Assembly (NCBI RefSeq): GCF_036169555.1
Contig: NZ_CP108032.1
Span: 7,440,001 to 7,504,000, forward strand
Length of the DNA stretch: 64,000 nt
Direction: 5' to 3'
Origin: Streptomyces sp. NBC_00306
GTDB taxonomy: Bacteria; Actinomycetota; Actinomycetes; Streptomycetales; Streptomycetaceae
The translations under genes and the position numbers were made by a program. The notes beneath the pieces were generated by a model. That model worked only from the letters and a program-made list of their open reading frames with translations, was not told the DNA's origin and did no database searches. Of this stretch, positions 50,134-58,164 are shown in pieces. Each line of letters starts with the position of its first letter. The first letter of the stretch is position 1.

Positions 50134-51420
50134 ATGCTCGGCATGGCCGCCGTCTCCCCGTCTTCCGACGCCTCTTCGCTCCCCGCCTCCGTCTCGTCGC
50201 CCGGTACGCCGCCGTCCCGCACCCGGGTCGTCGTCATCGGTGCGGGTCCCGCCGGGCTCACCGTCGCCAACATCCTGCGGGCCGCATCCGTGGACTGCGT
50301 GGTGCTGGAGACGGAGAGCAGAGAGTTCATCGAGCAACGGCCCCGTGCCGGCTTCCTCGAGGAATGGGCCGTGCGGGCTCTCCAACGGCGTGGTCTGGCC
50401 GACCGGTTGCTCCAGAACACCGAGATGCACGGCGAGTTCGAGTTCCGCTTCGCGGGGGAGCGGCATCGCTTCCCGTACGCCGAGATGACCGGCAACCGCC
50501 ACTTCGTCTATCCGCAGCCGCTGTTGGTCACCGACCTCGTCCGCAGATATGCCGACGAGCTGCGTGGCGAGATCCACTTCGGTGTACGGGACGTGGAACT
50601 GCACGCCATCGACACGGACCGGCCCGAGGTCTCCTACACCGACCCGGACACCGGCGAGCGCCGGCGCATCGCGTGCGAGGCCGTGGCAGGCTGCGACGGG
50701 GCGAGGGGAGTGACCCGCGCGAGCATGCCCCCGGAGCACGCGGTCGTGGCGCGGCACGACTACGGCGTGGGCTGGCTCGCCCTCCTCGCCGAGGCGCCCC
50801 CGTCCAACGACTGTGTCGTCTTCGGCGTCCACAGCCGCGGCTTCGCCGCGCACATGGCCCGCAGCCCCCAGGTCACCCGCTACTACCTCGAATGCCCGCC
50901 CGGCGACGACCCGGAGAACTGGCCGCACGACCGCGTGTGGTCCGAGCTCCGGGCGCGGCTGTCGGCGGACGGCGCCCGGCCGCTCGCCGAGGGCCCGCTG
51001 ATCGAGAAGCGCGTGCTGGACATGCACAACTACGTCGTGGAGCCGATGTCGTACGGCCGGCTGTATCTGGCGGGCGACGCGGCCCACCTCGCGGCGCCGA
51101 TCGCCGCGAAGGGCATGAACCTGGCGCTGCACGACGCGCTGCTGCTCGGCGACGCGCTGGTCGCCCACTGCGCGAAGGGCGACGACGGCGGGCTGCGCGG
51201 CTACTCGGCGGCCTGTCTGCGGCAGGTGTGGCAGTACCAGGAGTTCTCGCAGTGGCTCGCGGAGGTGATGCACGGGGCGTCGTCGGGCGACCCGTTCCGC
51301 GCGGCGTCCGCGACGGCCCGGCTGCGGCGGATCTTCGAGTCGCCCGCGGCGGCGGCCGCCTTCGCCGAGCTCTACATCGGCAAGGACATCGACGGTGGGG
51401 GACACCCGGGCACGGCGTGA
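50134..51420 (+). CDS. FAD-dependent aromatic monooxygenase (4-hydroxybenzoate 3-hydroxylase-like)
   Basis: A 428-residue flavoprotein hydroxylase of the PHBH type. The FAD loop is VVVIGAGPAGLTVAN (about residues 32-46). The later DG motif is 'VAGCDGARGVTRASM', and the GD motif is 'LYLAGDAAHLAAPIAAKGMN', a near-perfect family match. 'RPRAGFLEEWAVRAL' corresponds to the substrate-side helix of p-hydroxybenzoate hydroxylase. It likely makes protocatechuate from 4-hydroxybenzoate using NAD(P)H and O2. No ring-cleavage genes are adjacent. The ATG is at 50134 or 50143; neither has a strong ribosome site. Confidence 0.9.
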   Translation: MLGMAAVSPSSDASSLPASVSSPGTPPSRTRVVVIGAGPAGLTVANILRAASVDCVVLETESREFIEQRPRAGFLEEWAVRALQRRGLADRLLQNTEMHGEFEFRFAGERHRFPYAEMTGNRHFVYPQPLLVTDLVRRYADELRGEIHFGVRDVELHAIDTDRPEVSYTDPDTGERRRIACEAVAGCDGARGVTRASMPPEHAVVARHDYGVGWLALLAEAPPSNDCVVFGVHSRGFAAHMARSPQVTRYYLECPPGDDPENWPHDRVWSELRARLSADGARPLAEGPLIEKRVLDMHNYVVEPMSYGRLYLAGDAAHLAAPIAAKGMNLALHDALLLGDALVAHCAKGDDGGLRGYSAACLRQVWQYQEFSQWLAEVMHGASSGDPFRAASATARLRRIFESPAAAAAFAELYIGKDIDGGGHPGTA

Positions 51421-51445
51421 GCGGGGCCGGGGCCGTGCCACTGCG

Positions 51446-51470
51446 GCGCGGTGCGGTGCGGTGCGGTGCG
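51446..51470. repeat. 5-bp simple repeat (GTGCG)
   Basis: Four exact copies of GTGCG, preceded by one variant GCGCG. It is a short slippage repeat downstream of the monooxygenase gene. Confidence 0.8.
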
Positions 51471-52021
51471 AGTGTGGCCGGCTGCCGTCCGCCGGACCGC
51501 GGATGACGGGTGACGCTCCCCGGGCGCGATGGAGCTGGACCATGAGTGCTGCCCGGTACGGGCGTCCCGCCGGTCCGTGCATCGCCGCCGCGGACCGCCG
51601 TGCCGGCCGGATCGGGTGGGCGCTGGATCTCCTCGGTCCGGGACCGCCGACCGGTGCGGGCGATCGGATGTGGTCCGGAAGTCGGCGTGCTGCTCGTGTG
51701 CGAACGGCTGAGGGCCGGGCGGGCTGGGGCCGTGGCGCTCGCGCTCACGGCCGACCGCAACGCCCCGCACAAGGCCGGCGGCCGCCTGTGACTATGCCGT
51801 ACGGAACGGGTGGCCCTGGGGGCCCGGACGGCTCCTCGCCACCGCCCTTCGCCGTCGACGTCCATCCGTTCCGGGCCCTCACCCCGGAACAGTGTGCTGC
51901 GGGCCGGGCGGACCGCAGTCGGCCGAGCGCGTGACCGCGCCGGCGGCCGACACGATGCGAGTGAACGGATACACCGTTGTGCGGGTCCGCTCCGGCACCG
52001 CCCGTATCGCGGACTCCGGCC

Positions 52022-52050
52022 GGGCGCCGGGCGCCGGGCGCCGGGCGCGG
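52022..52050. repeat. 7-bp tandem repeat (GGGCGCC, about 4 copies)
   Basis: Copies of GGGCGCC run head to tail next to the 3' end of the minus-strand HGxxPAAW-type gene. It is similar in unit length to the CTGTCAG array at 2.2 kb, but the sequence is unrelated. Confidence 0.75.
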
Positions 52051-52052
52051 GA

Positions 52053-52484
52053 TCACCCTGACGTCTGCAGCGCGGGCGCGTCGGCGGTGACCGGAGCGCC
52101 TGCAGTGACCGAAGTGCCGGCAGCGAGAGAAGTGCCGGCGGCGGCCGGTGGGACGTGCGGTGCGACGGCCGGGGCCGCCTCCGGCCTGCGGCCCGCCAGC
52201 CGGCATCCGACACACCCCGGGTGCCCGTACCGGACGGTGGTGTCGCGGGTGCGCCAGCTCCGTCGTCCGGGGGGCCGGGGCCCACTGGGCTTGCCCCACC
52301 CCGCGAGGTGCAGCAGCCAGGTGGTGAGCACGGCGAGCACGACGACGGCTCCCCCCAGACCGAGGCCCCAGGGCGAGCCGGCGGCGAGCCCCGCGCCGAG
52401 CACGGCGGTGCCCGCGGTGGCCATCGCGGTGCCGGTCCAGCCGGCCACCGTGTGGCCCATGTCGTGATCGCCGTGCGCACTCAT
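52053..52484 (-). CDS. HGxxPAAW-like small membrane protein
   Basis: A 143-residue protein starting MSAHGDHDMGHTVAGWTGTA, close to the HGH-x-x-AAW start of the HGxxPAAW family of actinobacterial membrane proteins. Two membrane helices follow (about residues 15-35 and 40-62). The rest is a Pro/Ala-rich tail with a C-x-x-C (VGCRL context: CVGC) pair near residue 92. GAGGAG precedes the ATG. It is divergent from a MarR regulator with an obvious operator in the 103-base gap, so it is probably repressed by it. Function unknown. Confidence 0.75.
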   Translation of the reverse strand: MSAHGDHDMGHTVAGWTGTAMATAGTAVLGAGLAAGSPWGLGLGGAVVVLAVLTTWLLHLAGWGKPSGPRPPGRRSWRTRDTTVRYGHPGCVGCRLAGRRPEAAPAVAPHVPPAAAGTSLAAGTSVTAGAPVTADAPALQTSG

Positions 52485-52556
52485 CTCTGGCTCCTCACCG
52501 GTGGTGTGATAGATCAGCGACCTGGGCACACCTCATACCCAGGAATGTCTTACGAG

Positions 52557-52577
52557 CTAAGTAACTTAGATGCTAAG
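52557..52577. promoter_or_regulatory. Overlapping MarR operator palindromes
   Basis: CTAAGT-A-ACTTAG (52557-52569) is a perfect 13-base palindrome. It overlaps a second, CTTAG-ATG-CTAAG (52565-52577). An additional CTTAC half-site lies just upstream (52549-52553). The AT-rich array lies between the divergent MarR and HGxxPAAW genes and covers an ATG (52570) that would otherwise be taken as the MarR start. Confidence 0.75.
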
Positions 52578-52587
52578 GGGATATCCG

Positions 52588-53097
52588 GTGGAGGGCAAGG
52601 CGCGCCCGGAGGCGACGGCCGCAGAGGCGCAGTACGCGATGGACCGCATGATCGCGCTGGCGCAGTTCGGCCAGCAGGACATCGCAGGGCGGCTCGGACT
52701 CAACGTCACCGACCTCACCTGCCTCGGTTTCGTCATCGAGGCCGGTCTGGCGGGGGAGTCGCTCGCCGCGGGCGACCTGGCCGAGCGGGCCCGGCTGACC
52801 ACGGGCGCGGTGACGGGTGTGCTCAACCGTCTGGAGAAGGCCGGCTATGTGCGCCGCCAGGCCGATCCGGGGGACCGCCGCCGGGTGCGCGTGGTGATGG
52901 AGGAGTCGGCCCAGGCCCGCATCCTCGAGGTCTACGGCCCGTTCTACGAGCGCATCGCCGCGCTCTTCGCCGACTACTCGCCGGACGAGGTGGCGGTGCT
53001 GGCCGACTGGTTCACGCGGGCCACGGACGCGATGCAGGTCTCACTGGAGGAGACGCGGCGCGGGGGACCCGCGCCCGGCGAGCGAAAGGTGCCGTAG
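52588..53097 (+). CDS. MarR-family transcriptional regulator
   Basis: A 169-residue winged-helix regulator. The DNA-binding part is 'LAAGDLAERARLTTGAVTGV' and 'LEKAGYVRRQADPGDRRRVRV' (about residues 60-105), the standard MarR helix and wing with the conserved D-x-R-R-R. Flanking helices form the dimer and ligand domain. I choose GTG 52588 because AAGGGG lies seven bases before it. The ATG at 52570 has no ribosome site and lies in the operator. It is divergent from the HGxxPAAW-like gene, which is its likely target along with itself. Confidence 0.88.
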   Translation: MEGKARPEATAAEAQYAMDRMIALAQFGQQDIAGRLGLNVTDLTCLGFVIEAGLAGESLAAGDLAERARLTTGAVTGVLNRLEKAGYVRRQADPGDRRRVRVVMEESAQARILEVYGPFYERIAALFADYSPDEVAVLADWFTRATDAMQVSLEETRRGGPAPGERKVP

Positions 53098-53244
53098 TCC
53101 GGCGGCCGAACGATCCGTGAGTGGCCCGGAACCCGACGATGCGAAGTCGGGGGCGGCGGACCGGGCCTGCCGGCGGCGCTCGCGGTCCCGGACCCGCGCG
53201 AGGTGGGCGTCATCGGCGCGGACCTCACCGGCGTCGCGCGGGCT

Positions 53245-53790
53245 TCACTGCAGGGGCAGCGTCGCCCAGACCGTCTTGCCCTTCGGCGGGGTCAGGGACC
53301 ACGACCATGTGTCGCAGAGCGCGCTGATGAGGTGCAGGCCCCGGCCGCCGAGGGCGCATTCGTCCGCGCTGCGGGGCCGTGGTGCGGTGGAGCTCGGGTC
53401 GGTGACCGCGCACACGAGGTCACCGGGCTGCCGGAAGATGCCGAGCCAGACCGGGTAGTCGCCGTCCTCGGGCGATGCCGGGTCCAGTGCGTGCTGCACC
53501 GCGTTGGTGACGAGTTCGCTGACGACCAGCTCGGCGTCGGGGACAAGCTGCGGAAGCGCCCATCCGGTGAGGGTCGTGGCGACGAACTGCCGTGCCTGCG
53601 AAGCGTTCTGCAACTGACCGTCGAGTCCGCACGCGGCGAATCCGGTCCGGCTCATGCTCTGGTTCCAGGCCCACTGGGGTTCGCCCGCGGGGATCGTCGC
53701 GGGCAGTGGTTCCGCGCCAGGCTCCGCACCGCAGAACCGGCTTCCGTGCCTGGTGCTCGTGCTCGATGAGGCTGACACGTGAGTTGTCAC
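53245..53790 (-). CDS. Anti-sigma-factor-like ATP-binding protein (HATPase_c_2)
   Basis: A 181-residue protein with a single GHKL ATPase domain in residues 55-180. The N-box is ELVVSELVTNAVQHA, the G1-like box is 'VTDPSSTAPRPR' and the G2-like is GGRGLHLISAL. This is the RsbW/SpoIIAB-like fold that Streptomyces uses in great number. The N-terminal 50 residues are poorly conserved. The GTG at 53790 has GGGGGA upstream. It is divergent from DUF397 and XRE genes, the typical three-gene developmental or signalling arrangement (WhiJ/AbaA-like loci). Confidence 0.87.
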   Translation of the reverse strand: MTTHVSASSSTSTRHGSRFCGAEPGAEPLPATIPAGEPQWAWNQSMSRTGFAACGLDGQLQNASQARQFVATTLTGWALPQLVPDAELVVSELVTNAVQHALDPASPEDGDYPVWLGIFRQPGDLVCAVTDPSSTAPRPRSADECALGGRGLHLISALCDTWSWSLTPPKGKTVWATLPLQ

Positions 53791-53945
53791 TGGTCATGTC
53801 CCCCTGGAGGAAGTGGACTTCGGCGCTGCGCCGGCCGCCGTGGAGCGAGTATGGTCGAGCGCCACCCAAGAATGCAATTGCATCTGGGATTGCAATGGTT
53901 GGGTGTCGGTGCGAACGAACGTACGAAAATGAAAGGGCTGTTGCA

Positions 53946-54182
53946 GTGGAGTCTTTCTTCAACGGCATGCGCGCGACCGGGCTGAGCTCCGTGGCGTGGA
54001 CCAAGAGCAGTCACAGCAACGCGACCGGGAACTGCGTTGAGCTGGCAGAGCTCCCTGGGGGGCGTGTGGCGATGCGCAACTCCCGTGACCCACAGGGGCC
54101 CGTGTTGATCTATACGCGTGATGAGATCGCTGCGTTCGTGGCGGGCGCCCGAGGCGGAGACTTCGACTTCTTCATCGGCTGA
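53946..54182 (+). CDS. DUF397 small protein
   Basis: A 78-residue DUF397 protein: 'VAWTKSSHSNATGNCVELAEL', 'GGRVAMRNSRDPQGPVLIYTRDEIAAFV' and 'GARGGDFDFFIG' follow the family almost throughout. DUF397 proteins are thought to act as small effectors that modulate the adjacent XRE/DUF5753 regulator, as described for the WhiJ- and AbaA-type loci of Streptomyces. The GTG at 53946 has AAAGGG nine bases upstream. The XRE gene starts 87 bases later on the same strand. Confidence 0.9.
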   Translation: MESFFNGMRATGLSSVAWTKSSHSNATGNCVELAELPGGRVAMRNSRDPQGPVLIYTRDEIAAFVAGARGGDFDFFIG

Positions 54183-54269
54183 AAATCGCTCCAAGTGCGA
54201 CGTATTCCGAGCCATGAACGCCTCGTTGGTGGATACTGGGCGTCTTCCCCGCGTCCGCAGGAGCGCCCA

Positions 54270-55172
54270 ATGGCTGCAGCCGATCCGAATGCGTCGTTGT
54301 TCGTACGACCGCTAGGGGCGGTGGAGAAGAACCCGACGGCGCTGAAGCTCATCGTCGGCGGCAAGTTGCGCGAACTGCGCGTCGCCGCCGGACTGGATCC
54401 CGCCGATGTCGACAGCAAGCTGGGTTTCTCGCAGTCGAAAACCAGCCGCATCGAGCTCGGCCGGCACGGCTGCAAGCAGGTCGACGCTCTGGCCCTGCTG
54501 CATCTGTACGGGGTGGACGGCGAGGAGCGCGTCGCCGAGTTCCTCCGGCTGGTCGACCAGTCCCGCCGGCCCGACTGGTGGCGGTCGTTCAGCGATGTCC
54601 TCTCCGACTTCTTCACGCCGCTGGTCGCGCTCGAAGGCGCGGCCGAACGTATCCGTACCTACGAACCGTTCTACGTACCCGGTCTGTTGCAGACGCCGGA
54701 ATACACCCGTGCCGTGATCCAGGCCGGCCCCGGACATCTGCTCGAGCACGAGGTGACGCGGCGCGTGGAGCTGCGCCAGGAACGGCAGCGTCAGCTGGAC
54801 CAGCCGGACGCGCCGCGGCTCTGGGCCGTCATCGACGAGTCCGTCCTGCTGCGGGTCGTCGGCGGCCCTGACGTGATGCGCGCACAGCTGGAGCATCTGC
54901 TCGCCATGATGGAGCGCCCTCGTGTCACGCTGCAGATCGCGCCGCTGGACGTGACGGCCGCGGTCGGCGTCGGGACCGGAGTGACCTATCTGCGCTTCGC
55001 GCTCGGCGACCTGAAGGACGCCGTGTACATCGAGCACCTCACCGACTCGACGTTCACCCAGAAGCCCCAGGGCGTCGAGCAGTACCGGAACATGCTCGAC
55101 CGGCTGGGCGCGTGCGCCCTCACGCCCGCGCAGTCGATCGCGGCGCTGCGTGAGCGCATGCGGACTCTCTGA
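54270..55172 (+). CDS. XRE-family helix-turn-helix regulator with DUF5753 domain
   Basis: A 300-residue regulator. The N-terminal helix-turn-helix spans about residues 25-80 ('LIVGGKLRELRVAAGLDPAD' and 'FSQSKTSRIELGR'). The C-terminal DUF5753 domain has its typical 'IRTYEPFYVPGLLQTPEYTR' start and 'YIEHLTDSTF' end. It pairs with the DUF397 gene upstream and the divergent ATPase gene, a known developmental/secondary-metabolism control unit (WhiJ-like). The ATG has AGGAG six bases upstream. Confidence 0.92.
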   Translation: MAAADPNASLFVRPLGAVEKNPTALKLIVGGKLRELRVAAGLDPADVDSKLGFSQSKTSRIELGRHGCKQVDALALLHLYGVDGEERVAEFLRLVDQSRRPDWWRSFSDVLSDFFTPLVALEGAAERIRTYEPFYVPGLLQTPEYTRAVIQAGPGHLLEHEVTRRVELRQERQRQLDQPDAPRLWAVIDESVLLRVVGGPDVMRAQLEHLLAMMERPRVTLQIAPLDVTAAVGVGTGVTYLRFALGDLKDAVYIEHLTDSTFTQKPQGVEQYRNMLDRLGACALTPAQSIAALRERMRTL

Positions 55173-55235
55173 CGGCCCGCTGACGAAGCGCGCCCGGCGT
55201 CGCCTGGGGTCCGCACAACACGACCGGCACGAGAA

Positions 55236-55274
55236 CGGCCCCGGCACACGCGCCGTAGCGCGCGGCCGGGGCCG
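55236..55274. terminator. Hairpin between convergent XRE and DUF574 genes
   Basis: The arms 55236-55245 and 55265-55274 are perfect reverse complements (CGGCCCCGGC). An inner CGCGC-CGTA-GCGCG stem lies in the loop. It is placed between two convergent stops (55172 and 55292) and likely serves both genes. Confidence 0.75.
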
Positions 55275-55291
55275 CTTCCTTGTCGTAGGAG

Positions 55292-56152
55292 TCAGCCGAG
55301 GCGTGCCACGCCGCCCCACTCGATCCACTCGTCGGTGAGCTGCGTGGGCGCCAGATCGGTGTCCGGCCGCCAGGTCGACACCTCCACCAGACCGGGCTCG
55401 AGGATCTGGAGGCCGTTGAAGTACTGCGTGACCTCGTGCTCCTCGCGGACCCTGCCCCAGTTGCCACCGGTGGCCTCGGCCATGAAGTCGGTGACGAACT
55501 TCCTGATCTCCGGCCGGTCGCTGACCAGTTGGCAGATGACGAGGAAGCTGCCGGGCACCAGGCGGTCCGCCACTCGCCGGATCAACGCCGCCGGGTCGTC
55601 CTCGTCCGGGATGCAGTGCATGACGGAGACGAAGAGGGCCGCCACGGGTTGACTGAAATCGATCAGCCGCGTGGTCTCCGGGTGCCCGAGGATGTGGTCC
55701 GTCTCGCGCATGTCTGCCTGGATGACAGCGGTGTTGTCGTTCTCGTCCAGCAGTGCCCTGCCATGAGCCAGAACGATCGGATCGCTGTCTACATAGACCA
55801 CTTTGGACGCCGGGTCGACGGCCTGGGCGACCTGGTGGACATTGTCCTGGGTGGGCAGGCCTGAGCCGTGGTCGATGAACTGGCGGATGCCGTACTCGCC
55901 GGCCAGCAGACGGACGACGCGCTGAAGGAACCTGCGGTTGTTGACCGCCAGCACCTTGGTGCTGGGCACCTGCTTGAGCAGCTGCTCGCAGGCGTCACGG
56001 TCCGACTGGTAGTTGTCGCTGCCCCCCAGGAAGTAGTCGTACATGCGTGCCACGCTGGGCACCGTCGTGTCGATGGCGTCCGGGCGCCACGACTCCTCTC
56101 GCATCCAGTTCTCACCCGCGTCAGTAGAAATCAGGACCTGTTGGGCGCTCAT
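55292..56152 (-). CDS. DUF574-type SAM-dependent methyltransferase
   Basis: A protein of about 286 residues of the actinobacterial SAM-dependent methyltransferase family once called DUF574. The signature 'DTTVPSVARMYDYFLGGSDN' near the start is diagnostic, followed by 'GIRQFIDHGSGLPTQDNVHQ' and 'VVYVDSDPIVLAHGRALL', with the acidic SAM residue. In many genomes it lies near XRE/DUF397 loci, as here. The start is uncertain: ATG 56152 lacks a good ribosome site, and ATG 56224 would add 24 poorly conserved residues. Confidence 0.87.
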   Translation of the reverse strand: MSAQQVLISTDAGENWMREESWRPDAIDTTVPSVARMYDYFLGGSDNYQSDRDACEQLLKQVPSTKVLAVNNRRFLQRVVRLLAGEYGIRQFIDHGSGLPTQDNVHQVAQAVDPASKVVYVDSDPIVLAHGRALLDENDNTAVIQADMRETDHILGHPETTRLIDFSQPVAALFVSVMHCIPDEDDPAALIRRVADRLVPGSFLVICQLVSDRPEIRKFVTDFMAEATGGNWGRVREEHEVTQYFNGLQILEPGLVEVSTWRPDTDLAPTQLTDEWIEWGGVARLG

Positions 56153-56507
56153 GCTAAGGAGCGAGGAGCCCTCCGGATAGGCCAAGGGAGAGGGAACAGG
56201 CGCACGTGATGCCTTTTCAGCCATCTCTGGCTCAGGGGCAGTTGAACACCCCCGTTCCCGCGCGGAGTTCAGGCCACGGTGTGGATCACCCTGTCGACGA
56301 CAGCCGCGCAGGCCGCAGCGCTGTTACGGGAGTGACGGGAATGTCCGGTTGCGGCCGGATCGTAATGCTCAAGTTCTGCTCAGATCTGCTGACGGTGGCC
56401 GAACTCCGTCCATACCCTCCTCCCAGCGGACACGGGGGCCCTGCGACGGCGCGCCTCGTGCTCCCGCCGTCGCATCTGCTCTATCCGGACATGAGGGATT
56501 CTTGATC

Positions 56508-57431
56508 ATGAAGGTCCGCAAGTCTGCCGCCACCGCGGTGATCGCTGTACTCGCGCTGACGGCGACCGCCTGCAGCAGCGGCGAGTCCGGCACGTCCGAC
56601 GACGACGTCATCACCGGCGGTTCGGGCGGCAAGGATCAGCCCCGGCTGCCCACCTACCCGGTGGCCACGTCCGTCGACCTGGACTCCCCGACGCTCAAGA
56701 AGGCCCAGAAGGCCGGCAAGATCGTCATCGGTGCCAAGAACGACCTCCCCTTCCTCGGCTTCGAGGACAAGGACGGCACACGCTCCGGGTTCGACGCCGA
56801 GGTGGCCAAGATGGTGGCCGCCGATCTCGGCTTCTCGCCCGCCCAGATCGAGTTCAAGACGGTCGAGTCCAGCGTGCGCGAGAGTGCCATCGCGCAGGGG
56901 GACGTCGATCTGTACGTGGGCACGTACACGATCAACGACAGGCGCAAGAAGCAGGTCGGCTTCGCCGGCCCGTATTTCGTGGCCGGCGCCGACCTCCTGG
57001 TCCGCAAGAACGACAAGTCCATCGCCGGACCGTTCTCCCTGCAGGGCAAGACCGTCTGCTCCATCAAGGGCTCGACGTCGCTCCAGGAGATCAAGAAGCC
57101 GGACTACGGGACCAAGACCCTGGAGCTCGCCAAGTACTCCGCGTGCGTCCAGCAGTTGCTCGACAAGAAGGTCGATGCCGTCACCACCGACGACGCCATC
57201 CTCATGGGGTTCGCCGCCCAGCGGCCGTCCAAACTGAAGGTCGTCGGCAGGCCGTTCACCAAGGAGCCTTACGGCATCGGCATGGACAAGAGCGACAAGG
57301 TCCTGCGCGACGCGGTGTCCGACGCCCTGGAGGCGCACGACACGAACGGCGACCTCATGGAGGCGTACGACGCGACGCTCGGGCTGTCCGGCTCCGGCTG
57401 GATCGGCCCGCCGATGCTCGAACGCTACTGA
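56508..57431 (+). CDS. Glutamate-type ABC transporter substrate-binding lipoprotein
   Basis: A 307-residue extracellular solute-binding protein (SBP_bac_3 family). The lipobox is T-A-C (LTATACSS, Cys at 22). The binding domain has 'IVIGAKNDLPFLGFEDKDG', 'GFDAEVAKMVAADLGF' and 'GDVDLYVGTYTINDRRKKQVGFAGPY', the standard amino-acid SBP signature and closest to GluB-type proteins. No permease or ATPase genes follow, so it is an orphan that may share a transporter encoded elsewhere. GAGGGA lies upstream of the ATG. Confidence 0.9.
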   Translation: MKVRKSAATAVIAVLALTATACSSGESGTSDDDVITGGSGGKDQPRLPTYPVATSVDLDSPTLKKAQKAGKIVIGAKNDLPFLGFEDKDGTRSGFDAEVAKMVAADLGFSPAQIEFKTVESSVRESAIAQGDVDLYVGTYTINDRRKKQVGFAGPYFVAGADLLVRKNDKSIAGPFSLQGKTVCSIKGSTSLQEIKKPDYGTKTLELAKYSACVQQLLDKKVDAVTTDDAILMGFAAQRPSKLKVVGRPFTKEPYGIGMDKSDKVLRDAVSDALEAHDTNGDLMEAYDATLGLSGSGWIGPPMLERY

Positions 57432-57439
57432 GGAACGGG

Positions 57440-57488
57440 CGGGCGGACTCCGGACGCCGCGGCAGCGGTGACCGGATCGGTCCGCCCG
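57440..57488 (+). terminator. Possible terminator after the binding protein gene
   Basis: The arms 57440-57448 and 57480-57488 are perfect nine-base reverse complements (CGGGCGGAC) with a 31-base loop, starting nine bases past the stop. The long loop makes this weaker than the other terminators. Confidence 0.45.
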
Positions 57489-57540
57489 TGGACCTCGTCG
57501 GCCCTGTTCGGCTCCTGTCCGGGCAGGTCAGACTGACGGC

Positions 57541-58164
57541 ATGACCCGAGCGCTGATTGTCATCGATGTCCAGGAATCCTTCCGTGCCCGCCCGCAGTGG
57601 AAGACCATCTCGGACCCGGACGTGGCCCGTAAGGCGGACCGTCTCGTCCAGGCGGCACGCCGTGCGGGCGACCTCGTGGTGTGGGTGCTGCACTGCGAAC
57701 CGGGCACCGGCGGTGTGTTCGACCCCGTGCTCGGCCATGTGCGGCTGATGGAGGAACTGCGGCCCCTGGACACGGAGCCGCTCATCCGCAAGACCTCGCA
57801 CAACGCCTTCACCAGCACCAATCTGCAGCAGACCCTCACCCGGCACGGGGTCGGTGAGGTCATCGTCTGCGGGATCCGCACGGAGCAGTGCGTGGAGACG
57901 ACCGCGCGGGTCGCGAGCGACCTCGGCTACGGCGTCACCTTCGTCGTCGACGCGACCGCCACCAACCCGATCGCGCACCCCGATGCCCCCGACGACCGGA
58001 GCATCGACGACCTCCTGTCCGACCCCCGCACCCTGAGCGCCGAGGAGGTCATCCGGCGCACCGCGTACGTCCTCGCCGGACGGTTCGCCACCATCACCAC
58101 GGTCGCCGAGGTGGAGGCCGCACTCCCGCACACCGCACTCCCGGACACCGCCACGGGATCATGA
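57541..58164 (+). CDS. Isochorismatase-like cysteine hydrolase
   Basis: A 207-residue cysteine hydrolase. The catalytic triad is readable: Asp in ALIVIDVQESF (D9), Lys in LIRKTSHNAF (about K83) and Cys in RTEQCVETTA (about C119), with a cis-peptide-like V-C-G-I-R before it. Members hydrolyse isochorismate, nicotinamide or other amides; the exact substrate is unclear. Its stop overlaps the start of the glxA-type gene as ATGA, so the two are coupled, and the regulator may sense the enzyme's substrate. Confidence 0.9.
   Translation: MTRALIVIDVQESFRARPQWKTISDPDVARKADRLVQAARRAGDLVVWVLHCEPGTGGVFDPVLGHVRLMEELRPLDTEPLIRKTSHNAFTSTNLQQTLTRHGVGEVIVCGIRTEQCVETTARVASDLGYGVTFVVDATATNPIAHPDAPDDRSIDDLLSDPRTLSAEEVIRRTAYVLAGRFATITTVAEVEAALPHTALPDTATGS

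Larger units (their letters stand above)
51421..52052. other. Long GC-rich non-coding region with simple repeats
   Basis: About 630 bases without a credible gene. Several frames are open, but their composition is arginine/alanine/glycine-rich noise. It includes four GTGCG copies at 51451-51470, an AACGG-ATACA-CCGTT inverted repeat at 51964-51978 and a GGGCGCC tandem array at about 52022-52050 just past the HGxxPAAW stop. Confidence 0.5.

Noticed and set aside
49996..51582. Extension of the GH5 gene to a 1170-aa protein
   Set aside because: The extra N-terminal part lies opposite the monooxygenase gene, and a signal peptide begins at about 49995.
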